Of a stretch of 64,000 bases of DNA, positions 15,937-25,009 are shown piece by piece; position 1 is the first letter of the stretch, and each line of letters starts with the position of its first letter. The DNA comes from Pseudoselenomonas ruminantium. Lineage in GTDB: Bacteria; Bacillota; Negativicutes; Selenomonadales; Selenomonadaceae. A program made the position numbers and the translations under genes. The DNA is taken from the NCBI RefSeq assembly GCF_900113715.1, contig NZ_FOQK01000001.1, positions 31,829-95,828 of the forward strand, in the 5' to 3' direction. A model generated the notes under the pieces. That model was given only the letters and a program-made list of their open reading frames with translations, did not search any database and had not been told where the DNA came from.

Positions 15937-16482
15937 ATGAAATTATCAGAATTGCCAGATAAGAAATTCAAGCTCAAACACATCGCTATCGCAGGCCTGG
16001 CCTGCATTGTCCTGCTCGGTGCGTCGACGGTTATGATCGAAGCGACGAATACGACGTCGTTCTGTTCAACGACTTGTCACGAGATGGAGCCGATGGCGAA
16101 GAGCTATGACCATTCGATCCATGCCAAGGCCGGTGTCGGCTGTGCTGACTGCCATGAGAAGCCGGGCCTTCAGGGCACCATCGCCTCGAAGTGGCAGGGC
16201 ACCCAGGAGCTTTTCCTGCATGTGACCGGTCAGGTGCCAGATCCGATCAAGATGACCGATGCGCATAAGAAGGTCAACTGCTATATCTGCCATCAGGATA
16301 AGATCATGAACAGCGAAGTGGCGGCAAAACACAAAGACCCGCATACGGCCAAGCACTTTGAGAATGGCATGAACTGCCTGACCTGCCATACGGGTGTGGT
16401 CCACGATGATAAGGTCAATATGGATGTGCCAGGGCGTGAGCGCTGCTATACCTGTCATCTGGATAATATGGGCAAGCTGTAA
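15937..16482 (+). CDS. napC: NapC/NrfH-type multihaem cytochrome c with five haem motifs
   Basis: The 181-residue protein has an N-terminal membrane anchor (about 13-35) and an extracytoplasmic haem domain. Haem motifs are CSTTCH (43-48, with three residues between the Cys), CADCH (69-73), CYICH (115-119), CLTCH (147-151) and CYTCH (170-174). NapC/NrfH proteins are usually tetrahaem with CX2CH throughout. Here the first site is CX3CH, and the last is an extra motif after the NapC-like CLTCHTGVVH. The family oxidises menaquinol and feeds a terminal reductase, here NapA. It sits 1 base after napH and 9 bases before napA, with an AAGGAGG for napA at its end. Confidence 0.85.
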   Translation: MKLSELPDKKFKLKHIAIAGLACIVLLGASTVMIEATNTTSFCSTTCHEMEPMAKSYDHSIHAKAGVGCADCHEKPGLQGTIASKWQGTQELFLHVTGQVPDPIKMTDAHKKVNCYICHQDKIMNSEVAAKHKDPHTAKHFENGMNCLTCHTGVVHDDKVNMDVPGRERCYTCHLDNMGKL

Positions 16483-16491
16483 GGAGGCATA

Positions 16492-18774
16492 ATGATGAAA
16501 TCGATAACGCGTAGAAATTTCCTGAAGGCGATGGCCGTTTCCTGTGCCATGCTTACAGCCGGATGTACCTCGAAAGACCGCGATACACAGAATGGCCCCA
16601 AGGGGGCCGAAGATGCCGAGAAATGGGTGAAGGGCGTCTGCCGTTACTGCGGTACTGGCTGCGGTGTGCTGGCTGGTGTCAAGGGCAATAAGATCGTGGC
16701 CGTAAAAGGCGATCCGGATTGCGCGGTCAACAAGGGACGTCTTTGTGTCAAAGGCATACTGCTGCCGAAGATCATAAACACGAAAGACCGCGTGCTGCAT
16801 CCATTGATCAAGAAGAATGGCGAGTTCGTCGAGGCTTCCTGGGATGAAGCCCTTGACCTCATCGTCTCCAAGATCAAGGAGTCGGTTGACCAGTATGGCC
16901 CGGATTCCATCGGTTTCTACGGTTCGGGGCAGACGTTTGCCGAGGAGACTTATGTAGCGCAGAAGGTCATCCGTGCGGGCATCGGTACGAACAACATCGA
17001 TGGCAATCCGCGTACCTGCATGGCGTCGGCTGTCGCAGGTTTCATGACTTCGTTTGGTGAGGATGAACCGTCGGGCACCTATGCCGATATCGAGGAGGCC
17101 GATACATTCTTCATCATTGGTGCCAATCCGGCCGAGGCGCATCCAGTGCTGTTCTCGCGCCTGATCGACCGCAAGAATTCCAACCCCGATGTCAAGGTCA
17201 TCGTGGCAGACCCGCGCAAGACGCGCACGGGCGATATCGCCGATTACTATCTGGAATTCATTCCAGGCCGTGATCTGGCCCTGCTGAACTCGATGGCCCA
17301 GGTCATCATCGAGGAGAATCTGATCAATCAGGGCTTCATCGACCGTCATACGGAATTCATGAAGGGGACGGATAAGCTGTCCTTTGATGCGTATAAGGCC
17401 TTCCTGCAGGATTACACGCCGGAGAAGGTCGAGGCGGTTTCGGGGATCCCCGCACAGACTATCCGCGAGGTAGCAAGATTGTTTGCTGCTCCGGGGCGCA
17501 AGACCATGTCGCTTTGGTGCATGGGACTCAACCAGCGCACACGCGGCGTCTGGGTCAACAACCTTGTCCACAACCTGCACCTGCTGACGGGCAAGATCTG
17601 CTCACCAGGCAATTCGTCCTTCTCGCTGACTGGCCAGCCAAGTGCCTGCGGCTCTGTCCGCGAGACGGGTGGTCTTTCTCATATCCTGCCAGCACACCGC
17701 CTGGTGGCAAATGCAAAGCATCGCGAAGAGCTGGCGAAGATTTGGGGCATAGATCCTGCGCGGATGCCGAGCAAGCCTGGTTATCATACGCTGGCGATGT
17801 TCAAGGCTGCTGTCGAAGGCAAGCTCAAGTTCCTTTGGGTCATGTGCACGAATCCTGGACAGTCGCTGCCGAATCTTGAATATTACCGTCCGGGCATGGA
17901 GAAGACGTTCATGGTCGTTTCGGAGGCGTATCATCCAACGCGCACGTCCGAGCTGGCTGACGTTGTCCTGCCTGCTGCCTTGTGGATGGAGAAAGAAGGC
18001 GTCTATGGAAATGGTGAGCGCCGCACGCAGCATCTGGCGAAGGCAATCGATCCGCCGGGGGAGGCCAAGCCGGATCTGGAAGTCCTCATCGAGGTGGCAA
18101 AGCGCCTCGGCTATGAGGAGCTTGTCCCGTTCCAGACCCCAGAAGATGTCTGGAAAGAATATCAGAAATGCCAGGAAGGTACAGCGATGCAGCTGGCTTC
18201 GTATGACCGCCTGCGCAAGGAGCATGGCCTTACCTGGCCAGTGCCGGGGGATGACAAGCCAGAGACGTATATCCGTTACGCACGTCCTTGGGATCCGTAC
18301 GTCAAGGAGGATGCGCCGGATGGCATCGAATTCTACGGCCGTCCGAACGGGCGCGCAGTCATCTGGGCACGGCCGCAGGTCGACCCGCAGGAGAATCCGG
18401 ATGCGGAGTACCCGTTCTATCTGACGACGGGACGTATCCTGGAGCATTGGCATACGGGAACCATGACCTTCAATGTGCCGGAGCTCAAGAATGTTGTCGG
18501 GGAGATGTATGTCGAGATCCATCCGGAGGATGCAGCTGGTCTGGGGATTGCAGATGGCGATGAGGTGGATGTGATTTCACGCCGTGCGACTTGTACGCTC
18601 AAGGCGCATCTCAACGGTCGTGGCCGCCCGCGCAAGGGCCTGGTCTATGTGCCGTTCCACGATCAGGTCAAGGAGCGCATGATCAACCGTGTGCTGCTCG
18701 ATGCCTTTGATGCGGCATCCAAGCAGCCTGAGTATAAGGTCTGTGCTGTGAGACTGCAGAAGCATCAAGCCTGA
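16492..18774 (+). CDS. napA: Periplasmic nitrate reductase catalytic subunit
   Basis: The 760-residue molybdopterin enzyme has a 4Fe-4S site Cys50/53/57/85, the probable Mo ligand Cys176 in NPRTCMASAVAGFM, and TTGRILEHWHTGTMT near the C-terminus. These match NapA and not typical formate dehydrogenases. The signal region has a twin-arginine motif TRRNFLK followed by a possible lipobox LTAGC (21-25), so it may be a lipoprotein. Nitrate is reduced to nitrite. Two adjacent ATGs (16492, 16495) are possible; the second has better spacing from AAGGAGG. No napB or napD is in the operon, resembling simple monomeric NapA systems of anaerobes. Its end is followed by a strong two-way terminator. Confidence 0.88.
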   Translation: MMKSITRRNFLKAMAVSCAMLTAGCTSKDRDTQNGPKGAEDAEKWVKGVCRYCGTGCGVLAGVKGNKIVAVKGDPDCAVNKGRLCVKGILLPKIINTKDRVLHPLIKKNGEFVEASWDEALDLIVSKIKESVDQYGPDSIGFYGSGQTFAEETYVAQKVIRAGIGTNNIDGNPRTCMASAVAGFMTSFGEDEPSGTYADIEEADTFFIIGANPAEAHPVLFSRLIDRKNSNPDVKVIVADPRKTRTGDIADYYLEFIPGRDLALLNSMAQVIIEENLINQGFIDRHTEFMKGTDKLSFDAYKAFLQDYTPEKVEAVSGIPAQTIREVARLFAAPGRKTMSLWCMGLNQRTRGVWVNNLVHNLHLLTGKICSPGNSSFSLTGQPSACGSVRETGGLSHILPAHRLVANAKHREELAKIWGIDPARMPSKPGYHTLAMFKAAVEGKLKFLWVMCTNPGQSLPNLEYYRPGMEKTFMVVSEAYHPTRTSELADVVLPAALWMEKEGVYGNGERRTQHLAKAIDPPGEAKPDLEVLIEVAKRLGYEELVPFQTPEDVWKEYQKCQEGTAMQLASYDRLRKEHGLTWPVPGDDKPETYIRYARPWDPYVKEDAPDGIEFYGRPNGRAVIWARPQVDPQENPDAEYPFYLTTGRILEHWHTGTMTFNVPELKNVVGEMYVEIHPEDAAGLGIADGDEVDVISRRATCTLKAHLNGRGRPRKGLVYVPFHDQVKERMINRVLLDAFDAASKQPEYKVCAVRLQKHQA

Positions 18775-18800
18775 AGAAGAGGCATCTTGTTTGATGGGAT

Positions 18801-18846
18801 AAAAAATATAGAGCCGCTTGTTTTGGCAAGCGGCTCTATATTTTTT
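18801..18846. terminator. Bidirectional terminator after napA
   Basis: A long hairpin with a perfect GC-rich stem flanked by A6 and T6 lies between the convergent napA and 18848-19132 genes. Confidence 0.92.
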
Positions 18847-18847
18847 G

Positions 18848-19132
18848 TCAGCGTTTCTGGTGATTGGCATATCTGGCCAGAGCCAGCGTGTAGGCATCGG
18901 GGCGCTGCCCTTTGGGAGCGATGCCTGTGCGCAGGTAGTCCTGTGCTTTCTGGAGGTCATGTTTCATCTTCCCATAATGCTGGCAAGTGTGCCAGACGGA
19001 GAGGATTCCCCAAGCTGCGCCGAAAGCGACATGCAGTTTCTTCCCGGCGAAGATGGTGGCGATGGTGCCGGCTGAGGCCAAGGCTAGTGGCCAGCCGAGC
19101 GGCATGGTTTGCAGTCTGTTCTTGACATTCAT
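18848..19132 (-). CDS. Small hypothetical membrane protein
   Basis: This 94-residue protein is not recognised. It has one or two hydrophobic stretches (about 12-30 and 34-48), a WHTCQHYGKMKHDL segment with two His and one Cys, and a basic C-terminal third. A GGGAGGAAC ribosome site precedes the ATG at 19132, and it ends exactly at a terminator shared with napA. Both support a real gene. Its position opposite the nap operon suggests no specific function. Confidence 0.65.
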   Translation of the reverse strand: MNVKNRLQTMPLGWPLALASAGTIATIFAGKKLHVAFGAAWGILSVWHTCQHYGKMKHDLQKAQDYLRTGIAPKGQRPDAYTLALARYANHQKR

Positions 19133-19216
19133 GATAGTTCCTCCCTTATGTTGGAATGGTTAGCGGTTCTTTTCTGATTATATCATCTTTGGGGATGCAA
19201 TTACCATAGCACGAGT

Positions 19217-19246
19217 TTGGACTTTCCTGGGGAACTTTGCTATAAT
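19217..19246 (+). promoter_or_regulatory. Promoter of the pepT operon
   Basis: TTGGAC (19217-19222), an 18-base spacer and TATAAT (19241-19246) with a TGC extension before the -10. Confidence 0.65.
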
Positions 19247-19289
19247 GTAATGATGTATAAATAGAAATATTGATCGAGGTGTTTTATCC

Positions 19290-20540
19290 ATGGAACTGGA
19301 AATGGATGTATTAGTAAAACGTTTTAAGGACTATATCAGCTTTGATACGCAGTCTGACGAAGAAAATGATAAGGTCTGCCCGAGTACGCCGGGACAGTTG
19401 GTACTGGCCAAACATCTCGCCGAAGAATTGAAGGAAATCGGCCTTACGGAGGTCGAGCTTGATAACCATGGCTATGTCATGGCAACCCTGCCAGCAAATG
19501 GCGTCACGGAGGCGCCGGTCGTCGGCTTCATCGCGCATGTGGATACGAGTCCTGATGCCTCTGGGGCGGACATCAAACCGCAGATCGTCAAGGATTATGA
19601 TGGCAAGGATGTCGTGCTCAACGAGAATGGTCCGATTGTTTTTTCGACGAAGGATTTCCCCGAGGTGCTCAAGTACAAGGGCCAGGACATCATGTTCACC
19701 GATGGCACGACGCTTTTGGGCGCTGATGACAAGGCTGGCGTCACGGCTATCGTGAGTGCTATGGAATATCTTGTCAAACATCCGGAAATCAAGCATGGTA
19801 AGATCCGCGTCGGCTTCACGCCCGATGAGGAGGTGGGACGCAGTGCCGACCGCTTCGATGTTAAGAAGTTTGCGGCTGATTTTGCCTATACGATTGATGG
19901 TGGCGAGCTTGGCGGACTGGAATATGAGAACTTCAATGCGGCGAATCCGACTATCACGTTCCATGGCCGCAGCATGCATACGGGCAGTGCCAAAGGAAAG
20001 ATGATCAATGCGCTTAGCGTGGCCGCTGAGTGGCAGCAGATGCTGCCAGCCGGGGAGAAGCCGGAGTATACGGAAGGCTATGAAGGCTTCTATCAGGTAC
20101 ACAAGCTCGAGGGCGGTGTGGAGAAGTGCACGATGCATATGCTGATCCGCGACCATGACCGTCAGAAGTTTGAGGCCCGCAAGGCCATGCTGCAGACGAT
20201 TGCCGATTTCCTCAATGCCAAGTATGGTGAGGGCACAGTAGAGATCACGCCGCATGATGTCTATTACAACATGCTCGAGAAAATCGCGGATGGCAATATG
20301 TATGTGGTGGAATTGGCCAAGCAGGCCATGGAAGGCTGCGGCGTTACGCCGGATGTGCAGCCAATCCGTGGTGGCACGGATGGTGCGCGCTTGTCCTTCA
20401 TGGGACTGCCATGCCCGAATATCTTTACGGGCGGGGCCAACTTCCACGGCCGGTTTGAGTATCTGCCGCTCGAATCCCTCAAGAAAGCCGGGGAGACGGT
20501 TCTCGGCATCGCGGTGGGAGCGGCAGCGTTGAAGAAATAA
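19290..20540 (+). CDS. pepT: Peptidase T (tripeptide aminopeptidase)
   Basis: PepT removes N-terminal residues from tripeptides in the cytoplasm. The 416-residue M20-family metalloprotein has the metal-binding HVDTSPDASG and LGADDKAG motifs, TPDEEVG (catalytic Glu) and YTIDGGELGGLEYE, and ends with GGTDGARLSFMGLPCPN. ATG 19290 follows GAGGTG. The gene has a good promoter and begins a run of closely packed genes extending at least to rlmN. Confidence 0.95.
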   Translation: MELEMDVLVKRFKDYISFDTQSDEENDKVCPSTPGQLVLAKHLAEELKEIGLTEVELDNHGYVMATLPANGVTEAPVVGFIAHVDTSPDASGADIKPQIVKDYDGKDVVLNENGPIVFSTKDFPEVLKYKGQDIMFTDGTTLLGADDKAGVTAIVSAMEYLVKHPEIKHGKIRVGFTPDEEVGRSADRFDVKKFAADFAYTIDGGELGGLEYENFNAANPTITFHGRSMHTGSAKGKMINALSVAAEWQQMLPAGEKPEYTEGYEGFYQVHKLEGGVEKCTMHMLIRDHDRQKFEARKAMLQTIADFLNAKYGEGTVEITPHDVYYNMLEKIADGNMYVVELAKQAMEGCGVTPDVQPIRGGTDGARLSFMGLPCPNIFTGGANFHGRFEYLPLESLKKAGETVLGIAVGAAALKK

Positions 20541-20549
20541 GGGATAGCG

Positions 20550-21404
20550 ATGAAGATCATTGACGCGCATCTGCATATGGGGGCGGACGCCTATTTCGAT
20601 GAGATCGCCAAGGCGGCGGGCCACGAGAACAATGCAGAGCATTTGGCAGAGCAGTACCGCGCCCGAGGCATGGTGCATGGCATCATCATGGGCAATCTGC
20701 CGCTGGAGAATACGGCGCCGCAGTACCCGCGCTTCATGAGTTATTGTGTGGGCATTGACAGCCGCACGGGCTTTGACCGTGAAACAATCAAGGCCCAGGC
20801 GGCGCTGGTGAGGCAGCACTTCCAGAATCCACAGTGTGTGGGGCTCAAATTGTATCCAGGCTACAATTATTTCTATATCTATGATGACTGCCTGGAGCCC
20901 TTTTACGAGTTAGCGGAGAAGTATGATAAGCCCGTGGCTGTCCATATGGGGCTTACGGCATCAAACGACGCGCTGCTCAAGTACAGCCACCCGCTGGTCA
21001 TGGATGAGGCGGCCACGAAATTCCGCGGGGTGCAGTTTGTCATGTGCCACTTTGGCGAGCCGTGGTTTGAGGATGCAGCGGCGGTGATTGAGAAGAATCC
21101 CAATGTCGTGGCTGACCTGTCGGGGATACTTACGGCTAAGATCCCCGATTTTGCGGCATTCCTGCAGAAGAAGCATTTCTATATCGACCGTATGAAGGGA
21201 TGGCTGGAATACCTGGACAGTTATGACCGGTTCTTGTTCGGTACGGATTGGCCCTTGGCAAATCTTGGTGACTATATCAAGTTCACCAAGGAAATCATCC
21301 CCGCCGGGCATTGGGAGGCCGTGTTCGCTGCAAATGCCCAGCGTGTCTATCATCTGCAGTTGACGGAAGAGAATACCATAAATCGATATCAAGTGAAGGA
21401 GTAA
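20550..21404 (+). CDS. Amidohydrolase family protein (amidohydrolase 2 type)
   Basis: The 284-residue TIM-barrel hydrolase has an HxH metal motif (IIDAHLHMG, residues 3-11), PVAVHMGLT, VMCHFGEPW and FGTDWP (Asp late in the barrel). This is the order seen in the PF04909 family of decarboxylases and hydrolases. The substrate cannot be told from sequence. It lies 9 bases after pepT and 4 before def, so it is in the same operon. A role in metabolite hydrolysis is all I infer. Confidence 0.8.
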   Translation: MKIIDAHLHMGADAYFDEIAKAAGHENNAEHLAEQYRARGMVHGIIMGNLPLENTAPQYPRFMSYCVGIDSRTGFDRETIKAQAALVRQHFQNPQCVGLKLYPGYNYFYIYDDCLEPFYELAEKYDKPVAVHMGLTASNDALLKYSHPLVMDEAATKFRGVQFVMCHFGEPWFEDAAAVIEKNPNVVADLSGILTAKIPDFAAFLQKKHFYIDRMKGWLEYLDSYDRFLFGTDWPLANLGDYIKFTKEIIPAGHWEAVFAANAQRVYHLQLTEENTINRYQVKE

Positions 21405-21408
21405 TGGA

Positions 21409-21876
21409 ATGGCATTATTAGAGATAAAGAAGGCCGGCGATCCGGTCTTGAAGGAAGTCTGTGCGCCAGTCGAGAAGATTGACAAGCAGCTGAAGAAACT
21501 GATGGATGACATGGCTGAAACCATGTATCAGAACGATGGTGTGGGCCTGGCCGCACCGCAGATCGGCAAGTCTATCCGGCTTGTCGTCATCGACTGCCAG
21601 GATGACCATGGCCTCATCGAGCTCATTAATCCGGTCATCACGTTCCGTGAGGGAACGGCGCTGGATACGGAAGGCTGTCTTTCGGTACCGAATATCTTCG
21701 GTGAGGTCGAGCGCTCGGCCAAGGTCAAGGTAGAGTTCCTGAACCGCCGGGGCAAGAAACAGCATTTGACGGCAACGGGGCTGCTCGCACGCTGCATCCA
21801 GCATGAGCTGGATCATCTGGAGGGGCAGCTGTTCATTGATGTGGCAAAAAGCATCCGCAGGGGGAATCAGGAATGA
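21409..21876 (+). CDS. def: Peptide deformylase
   Basis: Def removes the formyl group from nascent proteins. The 155-residue enzyme has all three family motifs: GVGLAAPQIG, EGCLSVP and the metal site QHELDHLEG. Its stop overlaps fmt by 4 bases, pairing deformylation with tRNA formylation as in many bacteria. Confidence 0.97.
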   Translation: MALLEIKKAGDPVLKEVCAPVEKIDKQLKKLMDDMAETMYQNDGVGLAAPQIGKSIRLVVIDCQDDHGLIELINPVITFREGTALDTEGCLSVPNIFGEVERSAKVKVEFLNRRGKKQHLTATGLLARCIQHELDHLEGQLFIDVAKSIRRGNQE

Positions 21877-22808
21877 AGAAGTTCCGTGTAATCTTTATGG
21901 GGACGCCGGAGTTTGCCGTGCCGTGCCTGGCTGCCCTGCATGAGCAGTGCGAAGTCATCGGTGTCATCACGCAGCCGGATAAGCCACGTGGCCGCGGGCA
22001 GAAGCTGATGCCGTCACCGGTCAAGGCTTGGGCGGTAGAACATGAGCTGCCGGTCTATCAGCCGGAAAAGATCAAGACAGAGGAGTTCACGGCCAAGCTC
22101 GAGGAGCTCAAGCCGGATCTGATGGTCGTCGTGGCTTTTGGCCAGATCCTGTCGCAGCGCATCCTGGATATCCCGCCCTATGGCTGCATCAATGTGCATG
22201 CATCGCTGCTGCCGCGCTACCGTGGGGCAGCACCGATGCAGTGGTGTGTCATCAATGGTGAGGTCAAGACCGGCGTAACGACGATGTTCATGGATGCTGG
22301 CCTTGATACGGGCGATATGCTGCTCAAACAAGAACTGCCGATTGGTCCGGATATGACGCTGGAAGCAGTCCATGACGGCCTGATGGCGATGGGGGCGGAT
22401 GTGCTCATGACGACGCTGGAGCAGCTGTCCGAGGGGACGCTTACGCGTACGCCGCAGACTGGTGAGTCGAACTATGCGCCGATGCTCACGAAGGAGACCG
22501 GGCATATTGACTGGTCAAAGCCAGCGCAGCAGGTCCATAATCTCGTGCGCGGCCTGAATTCGTGGCCGGGGGCATTCACGGAGCTGGATGGCAAGAAGTA
22601 TAAGATCTGGCTGACGAAGAAAACGGGCTGCAAGACTGAAGCCGTTCCGGGGACGGTCGTCAAAGCGGACAAGAAGGAAGGACTTCTGGTAGCTGCTGGC
22701 GATGAACTGCTGGAGATCCTGGAACTGCAGGCACCGGGGAAGAAGAAGATGCGTGCAGCCGATTACTTGAATGGCCATGGCATCAGCCTGCCGGCGGCAT
22801 TTGCCTGA
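21873..22808 (+). CDS. fmt: Methionyl-tRNA formyltransferase
   Basis: Fmt formylates initiator Met-tRNA using 10-formyl-tetrahydrofolate. The 311-residue product has FMGTPEFAVPCL at the start, the active-site block NVHASLLPRYRGAAPMQW, and the Asp-containing DAGLDTGDML. The C-terminal domain follows (about 205-305), so it is full length. ATG overlaps the def stop. Confidence 0.97.
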   Translation: MKKFRVIFMGTPEFAVPCLAALHEQCEVIGVITQPDKPRGRGQKLMPSPVKAWAVEHELPVYQPEKIKTEEFTAKLEELKPDLMVVVAFGQILSQRILDIPPYGCINVHASLLPRYRGAAPMQWCVINGEVKTGVTTMFMDAGLDTGDMLLKQELPIGPDMTLEAVHDGLMAMGADVLMTTLEQLSEGTLTRTPQTGESNYAPMLTKETGHIDWSKPAQQVHNLVRGLNSWPGAFTELDGKKYKIWLTKKTGCKTEAVPGTVVKADKKEGLLVAAGDELLEILELQAPGKKKMRAADYLNGHGISLPAAFA

Positions 22809-22860
22809 GGGATTTTGAGAAGCAAGATGCGAGAAAGGTGAGATTTGTTGGAGGTTGACA

Positions 22861-23661
22861 ATGGCAGATCAATCCATGAATAAGAAGAAAATCGTGATTC
22901 CCGGACGGCCGAAGAAACGCTTGTTTCTGGCGATGCTGTCGCTGACTGTGCTTTTGACAGCTGCCGTGCTCTATGGCATCTGGTATATCGCGTCGCCGGG
23001 TCTTTCCAATATCGCTGCGGTGCTGCCAATGGTGGCCGGTGTCATCTTTGGTGCTATGGTGGCAGTTTCCTTGCTGGGCATAGCCAATATGGTGCTGGCC
23101 GTGATGGACCTGCCGTATCTGCCAGTGCTGCAGCGCCAGACCTATGAGCTCATCAATCTGCTTTTTCCCGTTGCTGTGCGGCTGGCAAAGCCGTTTGGCA
23201 TTGGGCGGCGGAAGCTCGAGGGCTCATTCATCGCGACGAGCAACCTGATGTTTGGCCGCATGGGAATCCGCGTGCCAGCTGACCGGCTGCTCGTGGTTAC
23301 GCCGCACTGCCTGCAGCTGGCGACCTGTCCGCATAAGATCACGCGTGACCCGAATAACTGCAAGCGCTGTGGTGGTTGTGACATCGGTGCGCTCGTGACG
23401 CTGGCTGAGGAAATGGGCTTTCACTTTTTCGTGGCGACGGGGGGCACACTGGCCCGGCAGATTGTCTATCAGACACGGCCTAAGGCTGTGCTGGCGATTG
23501 CCTGTGAGCGCGATCTCATGAGCGGCATACAGGATGTCTATCCGCTGCCAGCGGTGGGGGTGCTCAACATCCGACCGAACGGGCCGTGCTATAACACCCA
23601 TGTGGACATCGACGAAGTGAAGGCCCAGCTGGAGAAGATTATCATACCGAAGGAGAAATAA
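22861..23661 (+). CDS. DUF116 membrane protein
   Basis: The 266-residue protein has two N-terminal membrane helices (about 20-40 and 50-80). A soluble DUF116 domain follows with the Cys-rich sequence CPHKITRDPNNCKRCGGCDI, then AIACERDLMSGIQDV and a C-terminal GPCYNTHVD. The conserved Cys suggest metal or Fe-S binding; no activity is established. It commonly sits between fmt and rsmB in Firmicutes, which fits here. ATG 22861 follows GGAGG at 22850-22854. Its stop codon directly abuts the rsmB ATG. Confidence 0.85.
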   Translation: MADQSMNKKKIVIPGRPKKRLFLAMLSLTVLLTAAVLYGIWYIASPGLSNIAAVLPMVAGVIFGAMVAVSLLGIANMVLAVMDLPYLPVLQRQTYELINLLFPVAVRLAKPFGIGRRKLEGSFIATSNLMFGRMGIRVPADRLLVVTPHCLQLATCPHKITRDPNNCKRCGGCDIGALVTLAEEMGFHFFVATGGTLARQIVYQTRPKAVLAIACERDLMSGIQDVYPLPAVGVLNIRPNGPCYNTHVDIDEVKAQLEKIIIPKEK

Positions 23662-24996
23662 ATGGACAAAGCGCGTGACACCGCGGTAAAAATCTTGAAT
23701 GAAGTGCATGAGAAGGGTGCATATGCGAATGTGGCGTTAGTCAGGGAGCTGCGCCGCGCTGGCCTTGAGGACCGTGACCGCCGCTTTGTGACGGAACTTG
23801 TATATGGTGCCGTAAAGGCTGGTGATACGCTGGATTGGATCCTGCGCCGTTACGTGGACCGTCCGCTCAGGAAGATCGAGCCCATGGTGCGCGATATCCT
23901 GCGGCTCGGCATCTATCAGCTGTTCTACCTCGATAAGGTGCCGGCTTCGGCTGCTTGCAATACGGCCGTCGATCTGGCCAAGAAATACAGCAATGCGGGG
24001 ACGGCGAAGTTCGTCAATGCGGTACTGCGGACGGCTGTGCGGCAGCCGGAGAAAGCGGCATTCCCCAGCGGCAAGGGGCATGGTGTCGAGGAGCTGGCGC
24101 TGAAAAGCCAGCATCCATACTGGCTCGTCAAGCGCTGGGTCAAAGAATTCGGTTTCCATGAGGCGCGTGATCTCTGTGCCTTCAATAACGGGGAGCCGAC
24201 TCTTTCCGTGCGCACGAATACGTTGAAGACAGACCGCCAGGAGCTGCTTGCCAAGCTGGCTGAACAGGGAGCTGAGACGGAGATCTCGGCGTGGACGCCA
24301 GAAGGCGTACGCATTACGCGTCATGGTGCCTTGGATGCATTGACGCCGCTGCAGCAGGGCCTCTGCCAAGTGCAGGATGAGAGCTCGATGCTGGTGGCGC
24401 ATGTCGTCGATCCGCAGCCGGGAGAGTTCATCATCGACTGCTGCAGTGCACCCGGCGGTAAAACGACGCATATGGCAGCACTGATGCAGGATAAGGGGCG
24501 TATTGTGGCTGGTGATGTCTACGAGCATAAGCTCGAGCGCATCAAGGAGAACACAGAGCGCCTGGGCATCCACATCGTCGAGACGCAGCTGCTCGATGCG
24601 CGCCAGGTAGGCGACGCTTATCCTGACCAGGCAGACCGCGTGCTTGTCGATGCACCGTGCTCGGGACTGGGGGTACTGCGCCGCAAGCCCGATGCACGCT
24701 GGAACAAGACGGCGGCTGAGATCGATGCCCTGCCGGCGCTGCAGCTGGAAATCCTCAAGAGTGCAGCCAAGGCCGTGAAGAAGGGCGGCGTGCTGGTTTA
24801 TAGTACCTGTACGATCGAGGCGGCAGAAAATCAGGACGTAGTCAAGGCTTTCCTAGCGGAACAGCCAGGGTTTGTGCTGGAGGATACAGGAAGTTTCCTG
24901 CCAGGCCAGAAGCGGCAGGAAAAGATGGTGCAGCTTTACCCGCAGCATGACGGCACCGATGGGTTCTTTATCGCGCGCATGCGGCGCAGCGGCTAG
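23662..24996 (+). CDS. rsmB: 16S rRNA (cytosine-967-C5)-methyltransferase
   Basis: The 444-residue protein has an N-terminal NusB-like RNA-binding domain (about 1-150, including ELVYGAVK and VNAVLR). A SAM-dependent methyltransferase domain follows, with CCSAPGGKTTHMA (SAM loop), VDAPCSGLGVLRRKPD (catalytic Cys) and YSTCTIEAAEN (second Cys). These are the marks of RsmB. It follows the DUF116 gene without a gap and precedes rlmN by 13 bases. Confidence 0.96.
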   Translation: MDKARDTAVKILNEVHEKGAYANVALVRELRRAGLEDRDRRFVTELVYGAVKAGDTLDWILRRYVDRPLRKIEPMVRDILRLGIYQLFYLDKVPASAACNTAVDLAKKYSNAGTAKFVNAVLRTAVRQPEKAAFPSGKGHGVEELALKSQHPYWLVKRWVKEFGFHEARDLCAFNNGEPTLSVRTNTLKTDRQELLAKLAEQGAETEISAWTPEGVRITRHGALDALTPLQQGLCQVQDESSMLVAHVVDPQPGEFIIDCCSAPGGKTTHMAALMQDKGRIVAGDVYEHKLERIKENTERLGIHIVETQLLDARQVGDAYPDQADRVLVDAPCSGLGVLRRKPDARWNKTAAEIDALPALQLEILKSAAKAVKKGGVLVYSTCTIEAAENQDVVKAFLAEQPGFVLEDTGSFLPGQKRQEKMVQLYPQHDGTDGFFIARMRRSG

Positions 24997-25009
24997 AAAG
25001 GAAAGAAAC

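Noticed and set aside
16066..17580. Minus-strand open frame (504 codons) opposite napC and napA
   Set aside because: The plus strand encodes clear haem and molybdopterin enzymes; the antisense product has the Arg/His/Leu-rich look of a shadow.
19311..20819. Minus-strand open frame (502 codons) opposite pepT
   Set aside because: pepT is unmistakable on the plus strand; no start signals or motifs on the other strand.
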